Shown here: one piece after another, positions 25,198-32,226 of the stretch
How the letters are laid out: each line of letters starts with the position of its first letter
Position numbering within the stretch: the stretch's first letter is position 1
NCBI GenBank assembly: GCA_019239425.1
Contig: JAFAZX010000040.1
Span: 1 to 46,218, forward strand
Direction of reading: 5' to 3'
Length of the DNA stretch: 46,218 nucleotides
DNA from: Acidobacteriota bacterium
GTDB lineage: Bacteria > Acidobacteriota > Blastocatellia > Pyrinomonadales > Pyrinomonadaceae
Translations under genes and position numbers: made by a program
The notes under the pieces: generated by a model
Databases searched by the model: none
Told to the model about the DNA's origin: nothing
What the model saw: the letters and a program-made list of their open reading frames with translations, nothing else

Positions 25198-26250
25198 TCT
25201 CCCTATGATCTTCTCGCCCGCCTCGGGGGTCGAGAGCGGGCCGCCGAGGTCGCGGGTGGTCTCGCCCGCCGCGATTGATTCCCTCACAGCCCTTTCGACC
25301 GCCGCCGCCGCTTCCGCGTGTCCGAGGTATTCTAGCATCAGCGCCGTGCTGAGGATAGCCCCTGCCGGATTCGCCTCGCGCTTGCCCGCGAGCGGCGGCG
25401 CGCTGCCGTGGACGGGCTCGAAGAGCGAGACGCGGCCGGGGTGGATGTTGCCCGAGGCGGCGAGGCCGAGGCCGCCCTGGAGCGCCGCGCCGAGGTCGGT
25501 CAGGATGTCGCCGAAGAGGTTATTGGTGACCACCACCTCGTACTGCGCGGGGTTGAGGATCATGAACATCGCCGCCGCGTCCACGTACTGGTGGTTCGCC
25601 TCGATGCCGTCGTAGCGCGCCGCGACTTCTCTAAAGACGCGCTGCCAGAGGTCGCCGCCGAAGCGCTGCACGTTCGACTTGTCGCACATCGTCACCTTCC
25701 GGCGCCCGCGCGCGCGCGCGTACTCGAAGGCGGCGACGCAGATGCGCTCGACGCCTTTCCGCGTGTTAACCTCCTCCTGCGTGGCGACCTCGTCCGGAGT
25801 CCCCTTCTTGAGAAAGCCGCCCATGCCCGTGTAAGACCCTTCGGTGTTCTCGCGGAAGACGACGAAGTCGACGTCCCCGACCGCGCGCCCCTTGAGCGGC
25901 GTCAGGCGCTCGTGGAGCAGGCGCACCGGGCGCAGGTTGATGTAGAGGTCGAGGCCGCGCCGCATCCCCAGCAGAATCTCCTCGGCGTGCTGGTTCGAGG
26001 GCACGCGCGGGTCGCCGAAGGCCCCGGCGAGGACGGCGTCGAACTCGTCCGAGAGCATTTCGAGCGCGCCCTCGGGCAGGCCGACGCCCTCTTTCAGGAA
26101 CTTGTCCGCGCCCCAGTCGAAGTGCTTCAGCTCCACGCGGACGCCGTGCGTCTCGCGCAGGCGTTCGAGCAGGCGGACGGCCTCCTCAATCACCTCCGGC
26201 CCGATGCCGTCGCCCGGCACGACCGCGACCCTCTTCACGCCTTCTGTCAT
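25180..26250 (-). CDS. Isocitrate/isopropylmalate dehydrogenase family enzyme (3-isopropylmalate or tartrate dehydrogenase type)
   Basis: A 356-residue beta-decarboxylating dehydrogenase. It starts MTEGVKRVAVVPGDGIGPEV at the ATG complement of 26248-26250, behind a GGAGGG site. Family motifs are complete: FRENTEGSYTGMGG with the substrate Arg region, KVTMCDKSNVQRFGG, VVVTNNLFGDILTDLGAALQ and the metal-binding Asp residues, and FEPVHGSAPPLAGK for NAD. The NLRPVRLLHERLTPL segment and short length fit the LeuB/TtuC branch rather than isocitrate dehydrogenase. LeuB would act in leucine synthesis, but no leu genes are nearby. The last codons (GKS) and stop come from a family D repeat. Confidence 0.85.
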   Translation of the reverse strand: MTEGVKRVAVVPGDGIGPEVIEEAVRLLERLRETHGVRVELKHFDWGADKFLKEGVGLPEGALEMLSDEFDAVLAGAFGDPRVPSNQHAEEILLGMRRGLDLYINLRPVRLLHERLTPLKGRAVGDVDFVVFRENTEGSYTGMGGFLKKGTPDEVATQEEVNTRKGVERICVAAFEYARARGRRKVTMCDKSNVQRFGGDLWQRVFREVAARYDGIEANHQYVDAAAMFMILNPAQYEVVVTNNLFGDILTDLGAALQGGLGLAASGNIHPGRVSLFEPVHGSAPPLAGKREANPAGAILSTALMLEYLGHAEAAAAVERAVRESIAAGETTRDLGGPLSTPEAGEKIIGRVNGKS

Positions 26251-26294
26251 CAACCCTCCGGTTAACTCAGTCTTGCGGATGTTGTGAGAACTAG

Positions 26295-26369
26295 TTCACC
26301 ACAGAGACACAGAGGCACAGCTTGTTGAGAACTAAAGACAAAGCTGTGTCTCTGTGTCTCTGTGGTGAA
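26295..26369. repeat. Palindromic intergenic repeat, family C (copy 3)
   Basis: Arms 26295-26323 and 26341-26369 (TTCACCACAGAGACACAGAG and on) pair over 29 bp with one mismatch; the loop is 17 nt. It lies between the dehydrogenase and universal stress protein genes, which are on the same strand, so it may act as a terminator or processing site. Confidence 0.9.
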
Positions 26370-26400
26370 ATTCAATCAAGTATCACCCCCAAGACGAATA

Positions 26401-26841
26401 TCAGAAAGGCACACACAAGACCGGCACGCGCGCGCCGCGCAGGACTTTCTCGGCCGTGGAGCCGAAGAGGAGTTCCTCGGCGCCGGTCGAGCGCCCGCGC
26501 ACGCCCATGACGATCATCGGCAGGTCGAGGTCGCGCGCGATCTTGAGAATCTCGACGAAGGGGCTGCCGACGACGATCATCCGCTCGATCTCCACGTCCC
26601 CGACCTGGATGCCTTCGAGCGCGGTCGCGAAGTTCGCCTCGGCCTGCGCGCGCACGCGCGCCGTGATGTCGTCGGTCGAACCCATCCCGGCCGCGACGGC
26701 GTCCTCGACGAAGTCCTTGTCAATCACGTGCAGCAGAGTCAGATCGCCGCCCGGCTCCGCTATCCGCAGCGCCACGCGCACCGCGTTGATCGAAGTCTGT
26801 GAGAAGTCCACGGGTACGAGTATGTCAGGAGCTTGCAACAT
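26401..26841 (-). CDS. Universal stress protein, UspA family, ATP-binding type
   Basis: A 146-residue single-domain Usp: start LQAPDILVPVDFSQTSINAV, middle DLTLLHVIDKDFVED, and C-terminal DLPMIVMGVRGRSTGAEELL followed by FGSTAEKVL. The G-x2-G-x9-G-S pattern marks the ATP-binding subgroup. Such proteins accumulate in stress or stationary phase and have modulatory roles. The ATG complement of 26839-26841 has a GGAGG site 6 nt upstream. That site abuts the end of a family A repeat. Confidence 0.92.
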   Translation of the reverse strand: MLQAPDILVPVDFSQTSINAVRVALRIAEPGGDLTLLHVIDKDFVEDAVAAGMGSTDDITARVRAQAEANFATALEGIQVGDVEIERMIVVGSPFVEILKIARDLDLPMIVMGVRGRSTGAEELLFGSTAEKVLRGARVPVLCVPF

Positions 26842-26855
26842 GGGAGACCTCCGGA

Positions 26856-26934
26856 GGGGTGCTGGGTTCTAGGTGCTGGGTGCTGGGGTAAAACCAGGTC
26901 TTCACCAGCACCCAGCACCTAGAACCCAGCACCC
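26856..26934. repeat. Palindromic intergenic repeat, family A (copy 4)
   Basis: Perfect 31-bp arms at 26856-26886 and 26904-26934 (GGGGTGCTGGGTTCTAGGTG and on) with a 17-nt loop. The right arm overlaps the 3' end of the M28 peptidase gene and provides its TAG stop (complement of 26919-26921) and the preceding codons. Confidence 0.93.
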
Positions 26935-27947
26935 CCTTTCACCTTTTCCTCGACGCGGGGCAGGCTCGCGAGCACCACGTCGCCGACGGCCTTGAGGCTG
27001 TGGGGTGAGATTTTGTCGAGCGTGTCGTCGGCCGTGTGCCAGAAGGGGTAGGTCGAGAGCTGTATGAGGTCGACCGAGGGCACGCCCGCCTTCAGGAAGG
27101 GTTCGTGGTCGTCGCCGCCGACCCCCTCCGCGCGCTCGACGAACTGCTTCGCGTAGCCCAACTCGCGCGCCGTCTTCCACAGGACGTCCACGAGCCAGGG
27201 CGTGGACATGTCGTCGCGCCCCAGCTCAAGCTTGTCGTAGCCCATCATGTCGAGCAGGATGAGGGCGCGGACGTTCTTCAACCTGTTCAAAGCCTTCAGC
27301 CGCCCGACCTCGTAGCGGCTGCCGTAGGTGTTGTCGGGCCGGCCCGGCTTCGAGCACTCGTCCCACTCGCGGCAGACGGCCTCCTCGCCGTCGAAGAAGA
27401 CGAAGCGGTAGGTGAAGCGCGTCTTGCCCTGCATCGCCTTGAAGGCGCGCACCAGCTCGATGAGCGCGCCGGCAGACGAGCCGCCGTCGTTGGCGCCGAC
27501 GAAGGCGAACTCCTTGTAGCGCTTCGTGTCGTAGTGGCCGGTGATAAGGATGGTGTCGTCGGTCTCGCCCGGCAACTCGCAGACGATGTTCACCATCCTG
27601 ACTTTGCCCGCGGGCGTTTCGGCCAGCCACACGTCTTCGCGGACACTCATCCGGCCAACTCCGCGCCTGTGCAGGTTGGGCGCCGAGGGGTCGCCGCCGA
27701 GCTGTTCGAGGATGTACTGGCGCGCCGCCTCAAGCTCCTTCGACCCCGAGGGGCGCGGGCCGAACTCGACGAGTCTCTTGACGTGTTCGTACGCGCGCTG
27801 CCCGCTGAAAGGCGTGGCCGCGCCCGGCTGCTGCGCGTAGACGGGACTCTGCCCGCCGCGCCCGGACTGCGCGCGCGACGCCGTCTGCGACGCGAAGGCC
27901 GTCGCCAGAAGCAGTCCGGCGGCGAAGGCGAGAGGCTTGGCTCTCAT
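26919..27947 (-). CDS. Secreted M28-family zinc peptidase
   Basis: A 342-residue protein from the ATG complement of 27945-27947, with a signal peptide (MRAKPLAFAAGLLLATAFAS). The five metal ligands of M28 enzymes are visible in order: His in ITGHYDTK, Asp in ANDGGSSAG, Glu in FFDGEEAV, Asp in LLDMMGYDK, and His in YPFWHTADD. The compact size and motif spacing fit bacterial aminopeptidases and glutaminyl-cyclase-like members. It should process peptides outside the cytoplasm, like the M1 and M49-like enzymes here. A longer in-frame upstream start lies inside a family B repeat and is rejected. Its C-terminal GGAGF comes from the family A repeat. Confidence 0.87.
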   Translation of the reverse strand: MRAKPLAFAAGLLLATAFASQTASRAQSGRGGQSPVYAQQPGAATPFSGQRAYEHVKRLVEFGPRPSGSKELEAARQYILEQLGGDPSAPNLHRRGVGRMSVREDVWLAETPAGKVRMVNIVCELPGETDDTILITGHYDTKRYKEFAFVGANDGGSSAGALIELVRAFKAMQGKTRFTYRFVFFDGEEAVCREWDECSKPGRPDNTYGSRYEVGRLKALNRLKNVRALILLDMMGYDKLELGRDDMSTPWLVDVLWKTARELGYAKQFVERAEGVGGDDHEPFLKAGVPSVDLIQLSTYPFWHTADDTLDKISPHSLKAVGDVVLASLPRVEEKVKGGAGF

Positions 27948-27956
27948 GGGAATGGA

Positions 27957-28070
27957 TAGTAGGCAGATGGCATTAGGCAGTAGGCAGTGCGCTCCGCTTT
28001 GCGGAGGTCGCCGATGACATTCGCAGGGTTCGCAATCATGAACAGTTTTCAACTGCCTACTGCCTACTTC
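27957..28070. repeat. Palindromic intergenic repeat, family B (copy 3)
   Basis: Left arm 27957-27988 (TAGTAGGCAGATGGCATTAG type) and right arm 28051-28070 (AACTGCCTACTGCCTACTTC) flank about 60 nt with no gene. It lies between the M28 peptidase and 2Fe-2S protein genes and borders the stop codon of the latter (28071). Confidence 0.85.
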
Positions 28071-28667
28071 TCAAATGGCCGGGCCGTCGTGGCCCGGGTC
28101 TTCGTCCGAGGCCGGCGTGGGCTGCGGCGTCGCCTCGGGCCGTCGGCGCTCACGCTCGCCCCTCGAGAGCCTGCGGCCGCGGCCGGCGAGCAGGTCGAGC
28201 CCCTTGCCCACGATGTCGAAGGGGAGGTCGATGGCGCGCACGAGCGTCTCGTAGGCCACGTCGGCTTCGAGCCCGGCGAGCGTCGCGATCTTCTGCCGCA
28301 GCGGCAGGCGCTTGAACTCGCCTTTGAAGTCGCGCGCCGTCTCCTCGGTCGTCTCGGCGCGTTCGGCCCGCGGGACTGGGCTCAGCACGAGGTCGCCCTC
28401 GCGCTCGGCCTTCGCCTGGCAGGCGAGCCGCTCGCCCGCGGACAGCCTCTCGTCCCCGAGCCGCTCGCGCTCGGCCTCGGTCACGGCCGACAGCAAATCC
28501 GCGCCCGACTCGACGACGACGGCGCACGTGTCGCACTCGCCGCGCCCGTCGCACTCCGCGGGGAGCTTGACGCCGTGGCGCCGCGCCGCGTCGAGCAGGC
28601 ACGTCCCGTCCGCGACCAGACCCGTGTGCCCGCCCCCCTCGGTCTTCCACTCGACGTTGACGGTCAT
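28071..28667 (-). CDS. 2Fe-2S ferredoxin-domain protein with C-terminal extension
   Basis: A 198-residue protein. Residues 1-92 form a [2Fe-2S] ferredoxin fold with the cluster cysteines Cys39, Cys45 and Cys48 (AECDGRGECDTCAVVVES) and Cys83 (RLACQAK). The Cx5Cx2C spacing is that of adrenodoxin-type rather than plant-type ferredoxins. Residues 110-165 add a small helical region (DFKGEFKRLPLRQKIATLAG), and the end is Pro/Thr/Asp-rich (PEATPQPTPASDEDPG). It probably carries electrons to an unidentified oxidoreductase; no partner enzyme is adjacent. The last codons lie just beside the family B repeat. Confidence 0.82.
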   Translation of the reverse strand: MTVNVEWKTEGGGHTGLVADGTCLLDAARRHGVKLPAECDGRGECDTCAVVVESGADLLSAVTEAERERLGDERLSAGERLACQAKAEREGDLVLSPVPRAERAETTEETARDFKGEFKRLPLRQKIATLAGLEADVAYETLVRAIDLPFDIVGKGLDLLAGRGRRLSRGERERRRPEATPQPTPASDEDPGHDGPAI

Positions 28668-28742
28668 ACAAAACCTCGCACTCAGACTGTTATCAGGGAG
28701 ACAGGTGAAACTTACATCAGGCGGGTGGGAAAGGCAAAAGGA

Positions 28743-28893
28743 GTAGGCAGTAGGCAGATGGCAGTAGGCAGTTAGCCGGATGCGAAAGTAAGCAAATGAA
28801 TCGGAGGCGGCGAGTCTCTCAGCTCACCGCCTCCGATTCATCCGGCCCGTTTTATCGTCTTCAACTGCCTACTGCCATCTGCCTACTGCCTAC
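28743..28893. repeat. Composite palindromic repeat, family B (copy 4) with nested hairpin
   Basis: Perfect 31-bp outer arms at 28743-28773 and 28863-28893. Nested inside at 28796-28841 is a 15-bp stem ATGAATCGGAGGCGG/CCGCCTCCGATTCAT, of the same core as the nested hairpin at 20131. It provides the TAG stop of fur (complement of 28890-28892). Confidence 0.93.
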
Positions 28894-29390
28894 TGCGTAT
28901 TGGGTGCCGAGGCGAAGCGGATGCGCGGCTCGGCGGCTGACTCTTCCGTGGGCGCGTCGGACTTGCGCTGGCACTGTGCGCAGACGCCGAAGATGCGAAG
29001 GCTGTGCTGCGTGGGGCGGAACTTGTGCTTGGCGACGATGGCGTCCTGGATGGCTTCGAGTTCGGCCGAGTAGAACTCGATGGTCTTGCCGCACTCGGTG
29101 CAGATCATGTGGTCGTGGTGTGGGTGGTTGTAGTTGTGCTCGTAGCGCGTGCGGCCGTCGCCGAAGCGCACCTCGCGCGCGAGCCCCGCCTCGACCAGCA
29201 GCTTCAGCGTGCGGTAGACGGTCGTGTGACCGACGTTGGGGTCTTCCTCCTTGACGAGCTGGTAGAGGTCTTCGCTCGAAAGGTGCTTCTCGGTGCGCAG
29301 GAAGACTTCGAGGATGGTGTCGCGCTGCGCCGTCCGCTTCAATCCCGCGCGCTGGATGTGCCGGTGGAAAATCTCTTTCTCTTCAGTCAT
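28890..29390 (-). CDS. Fur-family metal-dependent repressor
   Basis: A 166-residue Fur-type regulator starting at the ATG complement of 29388-29390 ([20 protein letters not shown]). The winged helix is at about 10-80 ([22 protein letters not shown] is the region; recognition helix [16 protein letters not shown]). The dimerisation and metal domain has [18 protein letters not shown] with the regulatory HHDH and first CxxC, and GVCAQCQRK with the second CxxC. This is the layout of Fur, Zur and PerR; which metal it senses cannot be told here. Longer upstream starts are in frame but not family-like. The C-terminal NTQ and stop come from a family B repeat. It is adjacent to, and divergent from, the split tRNA gene. 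Confidence 0.9.
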   Translation of the reverse strand: MTEEKEIFHRHIQRAGLKRTAQRDTILEVFLRTEKHLSSEDLYQLVKEEDPNVGHTTVYRTLKLLVEAGLAREVRFGDGRTRYEHNYNHPHHDHMICTECGKTIEFYSAELEAIQDAIVAKHKFRPTQHSLRIFGVCAQCQRKSDAPTEESAAEPRIRFASAPNTQ

Positions 29391-29550
29391 ACACTTCCGC
29401 TGCCGCCCGCCGCCCCGACGAGGTGTCGCTTTGGCCGCCATTTTAACACGGCCCGCCCGCTCCCCAAGTCTAATTTTGAACCCCGCCGCGCCCCGTGCTA
29501 TCTTCACCCGCAAGTGCCGGGGTGGCGAAATCGGTAGACGCAACGGACTT

Positions 29551-30231
29551 GGTTCTTTGAGCACACGGGGCGAAATCCCCGTCGTGAATGGGGTCAAATT
29601 CGGTGAACCCTTTCAACTGGCAACACCGAGCTAAGCTCGGAGGCTCGACCTTTGCCGCGGTAGGTGGGAGTTAAGGCATGGCAGTTAGGGCAGAGCAATC
29701 GCAGGTTGGAGAGTCTGTTGTCGGAGTGGTTCCCGTCAATGTGGTCTAGTTCGAGCGGTATTGGTTGTCCGAGCCATTCCGTGTTTTTGCAACTGGAACA
29801 TTCGCGGGTAAGAACTCCCTCTGACAGAAGTTTTCTTTTCAGCTTGTAGGACTGAATGGGTAATTCGTTACCCAGGTATTTCCTTAACGGTTGCTTCGGC
29901 CCCGTACGCCGACCTTTATTCCAATTCTGTCCGGTGAAGTGAGAGACGCTGATTCCGAAGTGGTTGATTGCTCTTTTCAACACTTCGTAATTCCCGCCGT
30001 AAGGGGCGACGCCAAGTTTCTTTAACGTTTGGGCAAATGAAGTCGAGTTCTTCACGGCTTCCGCGAGCTGACGTTCAGTATACTTGCGCAGCTTCATACG
30101 ACCTCCAAGAAAGTGTAGAGACTAGACGGCCCCCGCCTGACTGTTGCGCTCGGAGCGTAATAAAAGGTGAAGGTATAGTCCAGACCACGAACCGTCGTTG
30201 TGTGGCGGGCGGCGAAAGCCGTGGTGGTAAG
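29551..30231 (+). mobile_element. Group I intron in tRNA-Leu(UAA), IC3-like, 681 nt
   Basis: The 5' splice site follows U34 of the tRNA and the intron ends in the conserved terminal G (30231). A P1 helix can form between exon ACUU and the intron GAG of UUUGAGC, with U-G at the splice site. The adjacent UUU can pair with exon 2 AAA as P10. P4 is visible as UCGGUG (29600-29605) with CACCGA (29624-29629). P7 is GACUA (30120-30124) with UAGUC (30176-30180), inside core motifs GAGACTAGACGG and AAGGTATAGTCC. It should self-splice with a guanosine cofactor. An HNH gene lies on the opposite strand in the P6 region. Confidence 0.9.
29594..30097 (-). CDS. HNH homing endonuclease encoded antisense inside the tRNA intron
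   Basis: A 167-residue protein with a helical DNA-recognition-like N-terminus ([20 protein letters not shown]) and the HNH core at about 115-150: [11 protein letters not shown], then [20 protein letters not shown] with the central His-Asp and Asn, then [14 protein letters not shown] with the second zinc CxxC. Intron-encoded HNH enzymes cut intron-less alleles and spread the intron. The gene runs opposite to the tRNA, so it needs its own promoter. Its last 14 or so codons lie opposite the intron P4/P5/Q core, so coding and RNA structure constrain each other. DNA is less GC-rich than the neighbours, consistent with transfer. Confidence 0.9.
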   Translation of the reverse strand: MKLRKYTERQLAEAVKNSTSFAQTLKKLGVAPYGGNYEVLKRAINHFGISVSHFTGQNWNKGRRTGPKQPLRKYLGNELPIQSYKLKRKLLSEGVLTRECSSCKNTEWLGQPIPLELDHIDGNHSDNRLSNLRLLCPNCHALTPTYRGKGRASELSSVLPVERVHRI

Positions 30232-30282
30232 AAAATCCGTTGGCCGGAAGGCCGTGCGGGTTCGAGTCCCGCCCCCGGTATG

Positions 30283-30335
30283 GAGTTAAAAGAGGAGGCG
30301 CAGATCGTTTCTATCTGCGCCTCCTCTTTTAACTC
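30283..30335 (+). terminator. Perfect 23-bp hairpin after tRNA-Leu
   Basis: GAGTTAAAAGAGGAGGCGCA and on at 30283-30305 pairs perfectly with 30313-30335 around the loop CGTTTCT. It begins 2 nt after the discriminator base of the tRNA. Reading outwards, the lower stem contains CUUUUAACUC, so it likely stops tRNA transcription and protects the 3' end. Confidence 0.72.
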
Positions 30336-30357
30336 GGTGTCGAGTCGGACGCGCCCT

Positions 30358-30502
30358 ATAGCTGGGAGCGCGGGCATCCCTGCCCGCTAGCGTGCGTGAG
30401 CACGCTGACCGTCATCCTCTTTCTCTCAACGTCGAGATTTAAAGTCACACGTCATTCGCGCTCTCGCGCTCAGGCGGGCTGTAGGGTGCCCGCGCTCCCA
30501 GC
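30358..30502. repeat. 145-bp palindromic element, family E (MITE-like)
   Basis: Terminal inverted arms CTGGGAGCGCGGGCATCCCT at the left end and the matching AGGGTGCCCGCGCTCCCAG at the right (about 28 nt each with small gaps). A nested hairpin AGCGTG-CGTGAG-CACGCT lies near 30389-30406. No reading frame is evident inside. It lies between the tRNA terminator hairpin and an NTF2-like gene. Confidence 0.8.
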
Positions 30503-30522
30503 GAAGAGAGGCGTCTTTTTAT

Positions 30523-31476
30523 TCACTGCGCGGGGTTGGCGACGTTGAAGACGACGCGCCAGGGGCCTTTGGGGTCGCGCTTCCAGACGCGCGCGTAGTG
30601 GCCGAGTTCGGCGGGCTTCTCGTCGGACTTGTTCGTCCGAAGCTCGTAACTACCGTAGGCGTAGCCGAGGTCGCCCGAGGCAGAGACGTCAGCCTTGAGG
30701 GGCTTCCAGGTGATGTACTCGCTCAGAACCTTGACGGCCTTCGCGACCGACTCCTTGCCGACGAGCGGGAAGGTGCCCTGTCGGTAGAGCCTCAGGGAGT
30801 CGTCGGCGCGCGCGAGAAGCGCCGTGCGGAAACCAACTGACGCGGACGCTTCGGAGAGCGTGCGTTCCGCATCCACGAGCGACCGGCGCGAGGCGTCCAC
30901 GTCTGCCGCGGCCGGTTTGAGGCTCTTCTTGAGAGACGCTGGGTAGGACAGTGCGGTCTCGGTCACTTCGGGCGCGGGGTGGCGGATGCCGAGGTCGAGC
31001 ACCCACTTCCAGAAGCCGTCCGGCTGCCTGCGCCAGACGGTGAAGAAGTGGCCGGTGTCGTCGGGCTTCTCCTGCGTCGGCTTCTCACGAAATTCGAAGG
31101 GGCCGGTCGTCCAGCCCATGTCGCCCGCGCGCGAAACGTCCGCGTAGGTCGGCCACCACGTCAACAAGCCCGCCGGCGCGGGGTCGCGCCGCGACCACGT
31201 CTCGATGGCGTTGACCGGCCCTTGCCGGTTGACGACGACGCCGTCGGGCGCGGCGTAGGCGAGGAAGGCGGGCTTCATGCCCTCGTCGATGGAGCGCTGC
31301 GCGAAGGCGTGCTCGGCCCCGACGACGGGCGCGAGCGACGCGGGGAAGCCCTTCTCGTTGACGGGCAGCGGCGGCAACTGCGTCGGCCGGCGCGACGTCT
31401 GCGCGGAAGAGCCGACAAAGACCAAAACGCACACGGCCAGCGCGGCCGCGACCGAGAACACGGCGACTTTCATCAT
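30523..31476 (-). CDS. Secreted protein with two NTF2-like (SnoaL/DUF4440-like) domains
   Basis: A 317-residue protein starting at the ATG complement of 31474-31476, which has AAGGGA 6 nt upstream; ATGs at 31482 and 31494 are possible. A signal peptide follows (MMKVAVFSVAAALAVCVLVF). The mature part has two copies of an NTF2-like fold: one near 40-150 (AEHAFAQRSIDEGMKPAFLA, WKWVLDLGIRHP) and one near 190-315 (DAERTLSEASASVGFRTALL, WRVVFNVANP). NTF2-like proteins of this kind may bind small ligands or be non-enzymatic; no catalytic residues can be assigned. It lies 47 nt downstream of the PNPOx-family gene on the same strand. Confidence 0.75.
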   Translation of the reverse strand: MMKVAVFSVAAALAVCVLVFVGSSAQTSRRPTQLPPLPVNEKGFPASLAPVVGAEHAFAQRSIDEGMKPAFLAYAAPDGVVVNRQGPVNAIETWSRRDPAPAGLLTWWPTYADVSRAGDMGWTTGPFEFREKPTQEKPDDTGHFFTVWRRQPDGFWKWVLDLGIRHPAPEVTETALSYPASLKKSLKPAAADVDASRRSLVDAERTLSEASASVGFRTALLARADDSLRLYRQGTFPLVGKESVAKAVKVLSEYITWKPLKADVSASGDLGYAYGSYELRTNKSDEKPAELGHYARVWKRDPKGPWRVVFNVANPAQ

Positions 31477-31523
31477 CTTCATTCCCTTCACCATCAATCC
31501 GACGTGGAAGAGTTGCGTCAGGC

Positions 31524-32222
31524 TTAATGTCTCTGCTTGAGGTCGAACCGTTCGACGTACGCGGGCGGCTCCGTCTCCGCGGGCAGGCGCGGGTCTGCCA
31601 CGGGCCGACCCGGTTCGACGCTCAGAGGGAGGACGCCGGCCCAGACGGGAAGCTGATAGTCCTCCTCGTCGTCGACGGGCGGCCCCGTCCGAATCTTGGC
31701 GGAGGCTTCCGTCAGCCGGATGGCGAGGACGGTCGTCGCGGCCAGCTCCTGCGCGGTCGGCCAGCGCACGTCGGCCCAGCGGCCGGGCATGACGTGTTCG
31801 GTGAAGGCTTCGAGCGCCGCCGCCTTCTCCGCCTCCTCTTCGACGACGCGCGCGCGGCCGAAGACGACGACCGAGCGGTAGTTGATCGAGTGGTGAAACG
31901 CGGAGCGCGCGAGCACGAGGCCGTCCACGAGCGTCACCGTCACGCACACGTCGGCGCCCGCGGCGAGCGCCTTCTGCATGCGGCTCGCGCGCGCGCCGTG
32001 CAGGTAGAGCACGTCGCCCTTGCGCCCGTACGCGGTCGGGATGACGAAGGGCTGGCCCTCCAGGACGAAGCCGACGTGGCAGACGAAGCCCTCGTCGAGA
32101 ATGCCGTAGACGGTCTCGCGCTCGAACGAGCCGCGCTTCGGCAGGCGGCGCAACGTCGTCCGCGCGGTGGCGGGGAAGTCCTCGGCGGCCTTCGTGTCGC
32201 CGCCCTCGTTCACGTCGTCCAT
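31524..32222 (-). CDS. Pyridoxamine 5'-phosphate oxidase-family protein (flavin split barrel, NimA-like)
   Basis: A 232-residue protein with the split beta-barrel signature: GSFERETVYGILDEGFVCHV, then GQPFVIPTAYGRKGDVLYLH with GARASRMQKAL, then HHSINYRSVVVFGRARVVEE. These are typical of the NimA / PNPOx-like group that binds FMN or F420. Real pyridoxamine phosphate oxidase has a C-terminal signature that is not seen. Reduction or detoxification of a small molecule is plausible. The start lies 4 nt after the stop of the AhpD-like selenoprotein gene, so the two are cotranscribed, which hints at a redox role. Confidence 0.85.
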   Translation of the reverse strand: MDDVNEGGDTKAAEDFPATARTTLRRLPKRGSFERETVYGILDEGFVCHVGFVLEGQPFVIPTAYGRKGDVLYLHGARASRMQKALAAGADVCVTVTLVDGLVLARSAFHHSINYRSVVVFGRARVVEEEAEKAAALEAFTEHVMPGRWADVRWPTAQELAATTVLAIRLTEASAKIRTGPPVDDEEDYQLPVWAGVLPLSVEPGRPVADPRLPAETEPPAYVERFDLKQRH

Positions 32223-32226
32223 TCCT

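Larger units (their letters stand above)
29516..30280 (+). tRNA. tRNA-Leu(UAA), split by a group I intron
   Basis: Exon 1 (29516-29550, ending CAACGGACTT) and exon 2 (30232-30280, starting AAAATCCGTTGG) join to an 84-nt tRNA-Leu. The acceptor stem is GCCGGGG/CCCCGGU, with a G-U pair at 1-72. The D arm is AATCGGTAGA, the anticodon stem ACGGA/TCCGT is perfect, and the loop CTTAAAA has anticodon TAA. The long variable arm is GGCC-GGAA-GGCC, and the T arm is GCGGGTTCGAGTCCCGC. Discriminator A73 fits Leu. CCA is not encoded. The intron sits after U34, the same point as in cyanobacterial and chloroplast tRNA-Leu(UAA). Confidence 0.93.

Noticed and set aside
26856..26934. Insertion sequence remnant
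   Set aside because: Perfect arms but no transposase, no target duplication visible and too short; treated as a repeat.
28072..28970. A CRISPR array, suggested by short repeated units such as GTAGGCAGTAGGCAG
   Set aside because: Units are directly adjacent without unique spacers and form inverted arms, so they are palindromic repeats.
30075..30390. Small proteins over the tRNA 3' exon and terminator
   Set aside because: They overlap the tRNA, ribozyme core and hairpin and show no family features.
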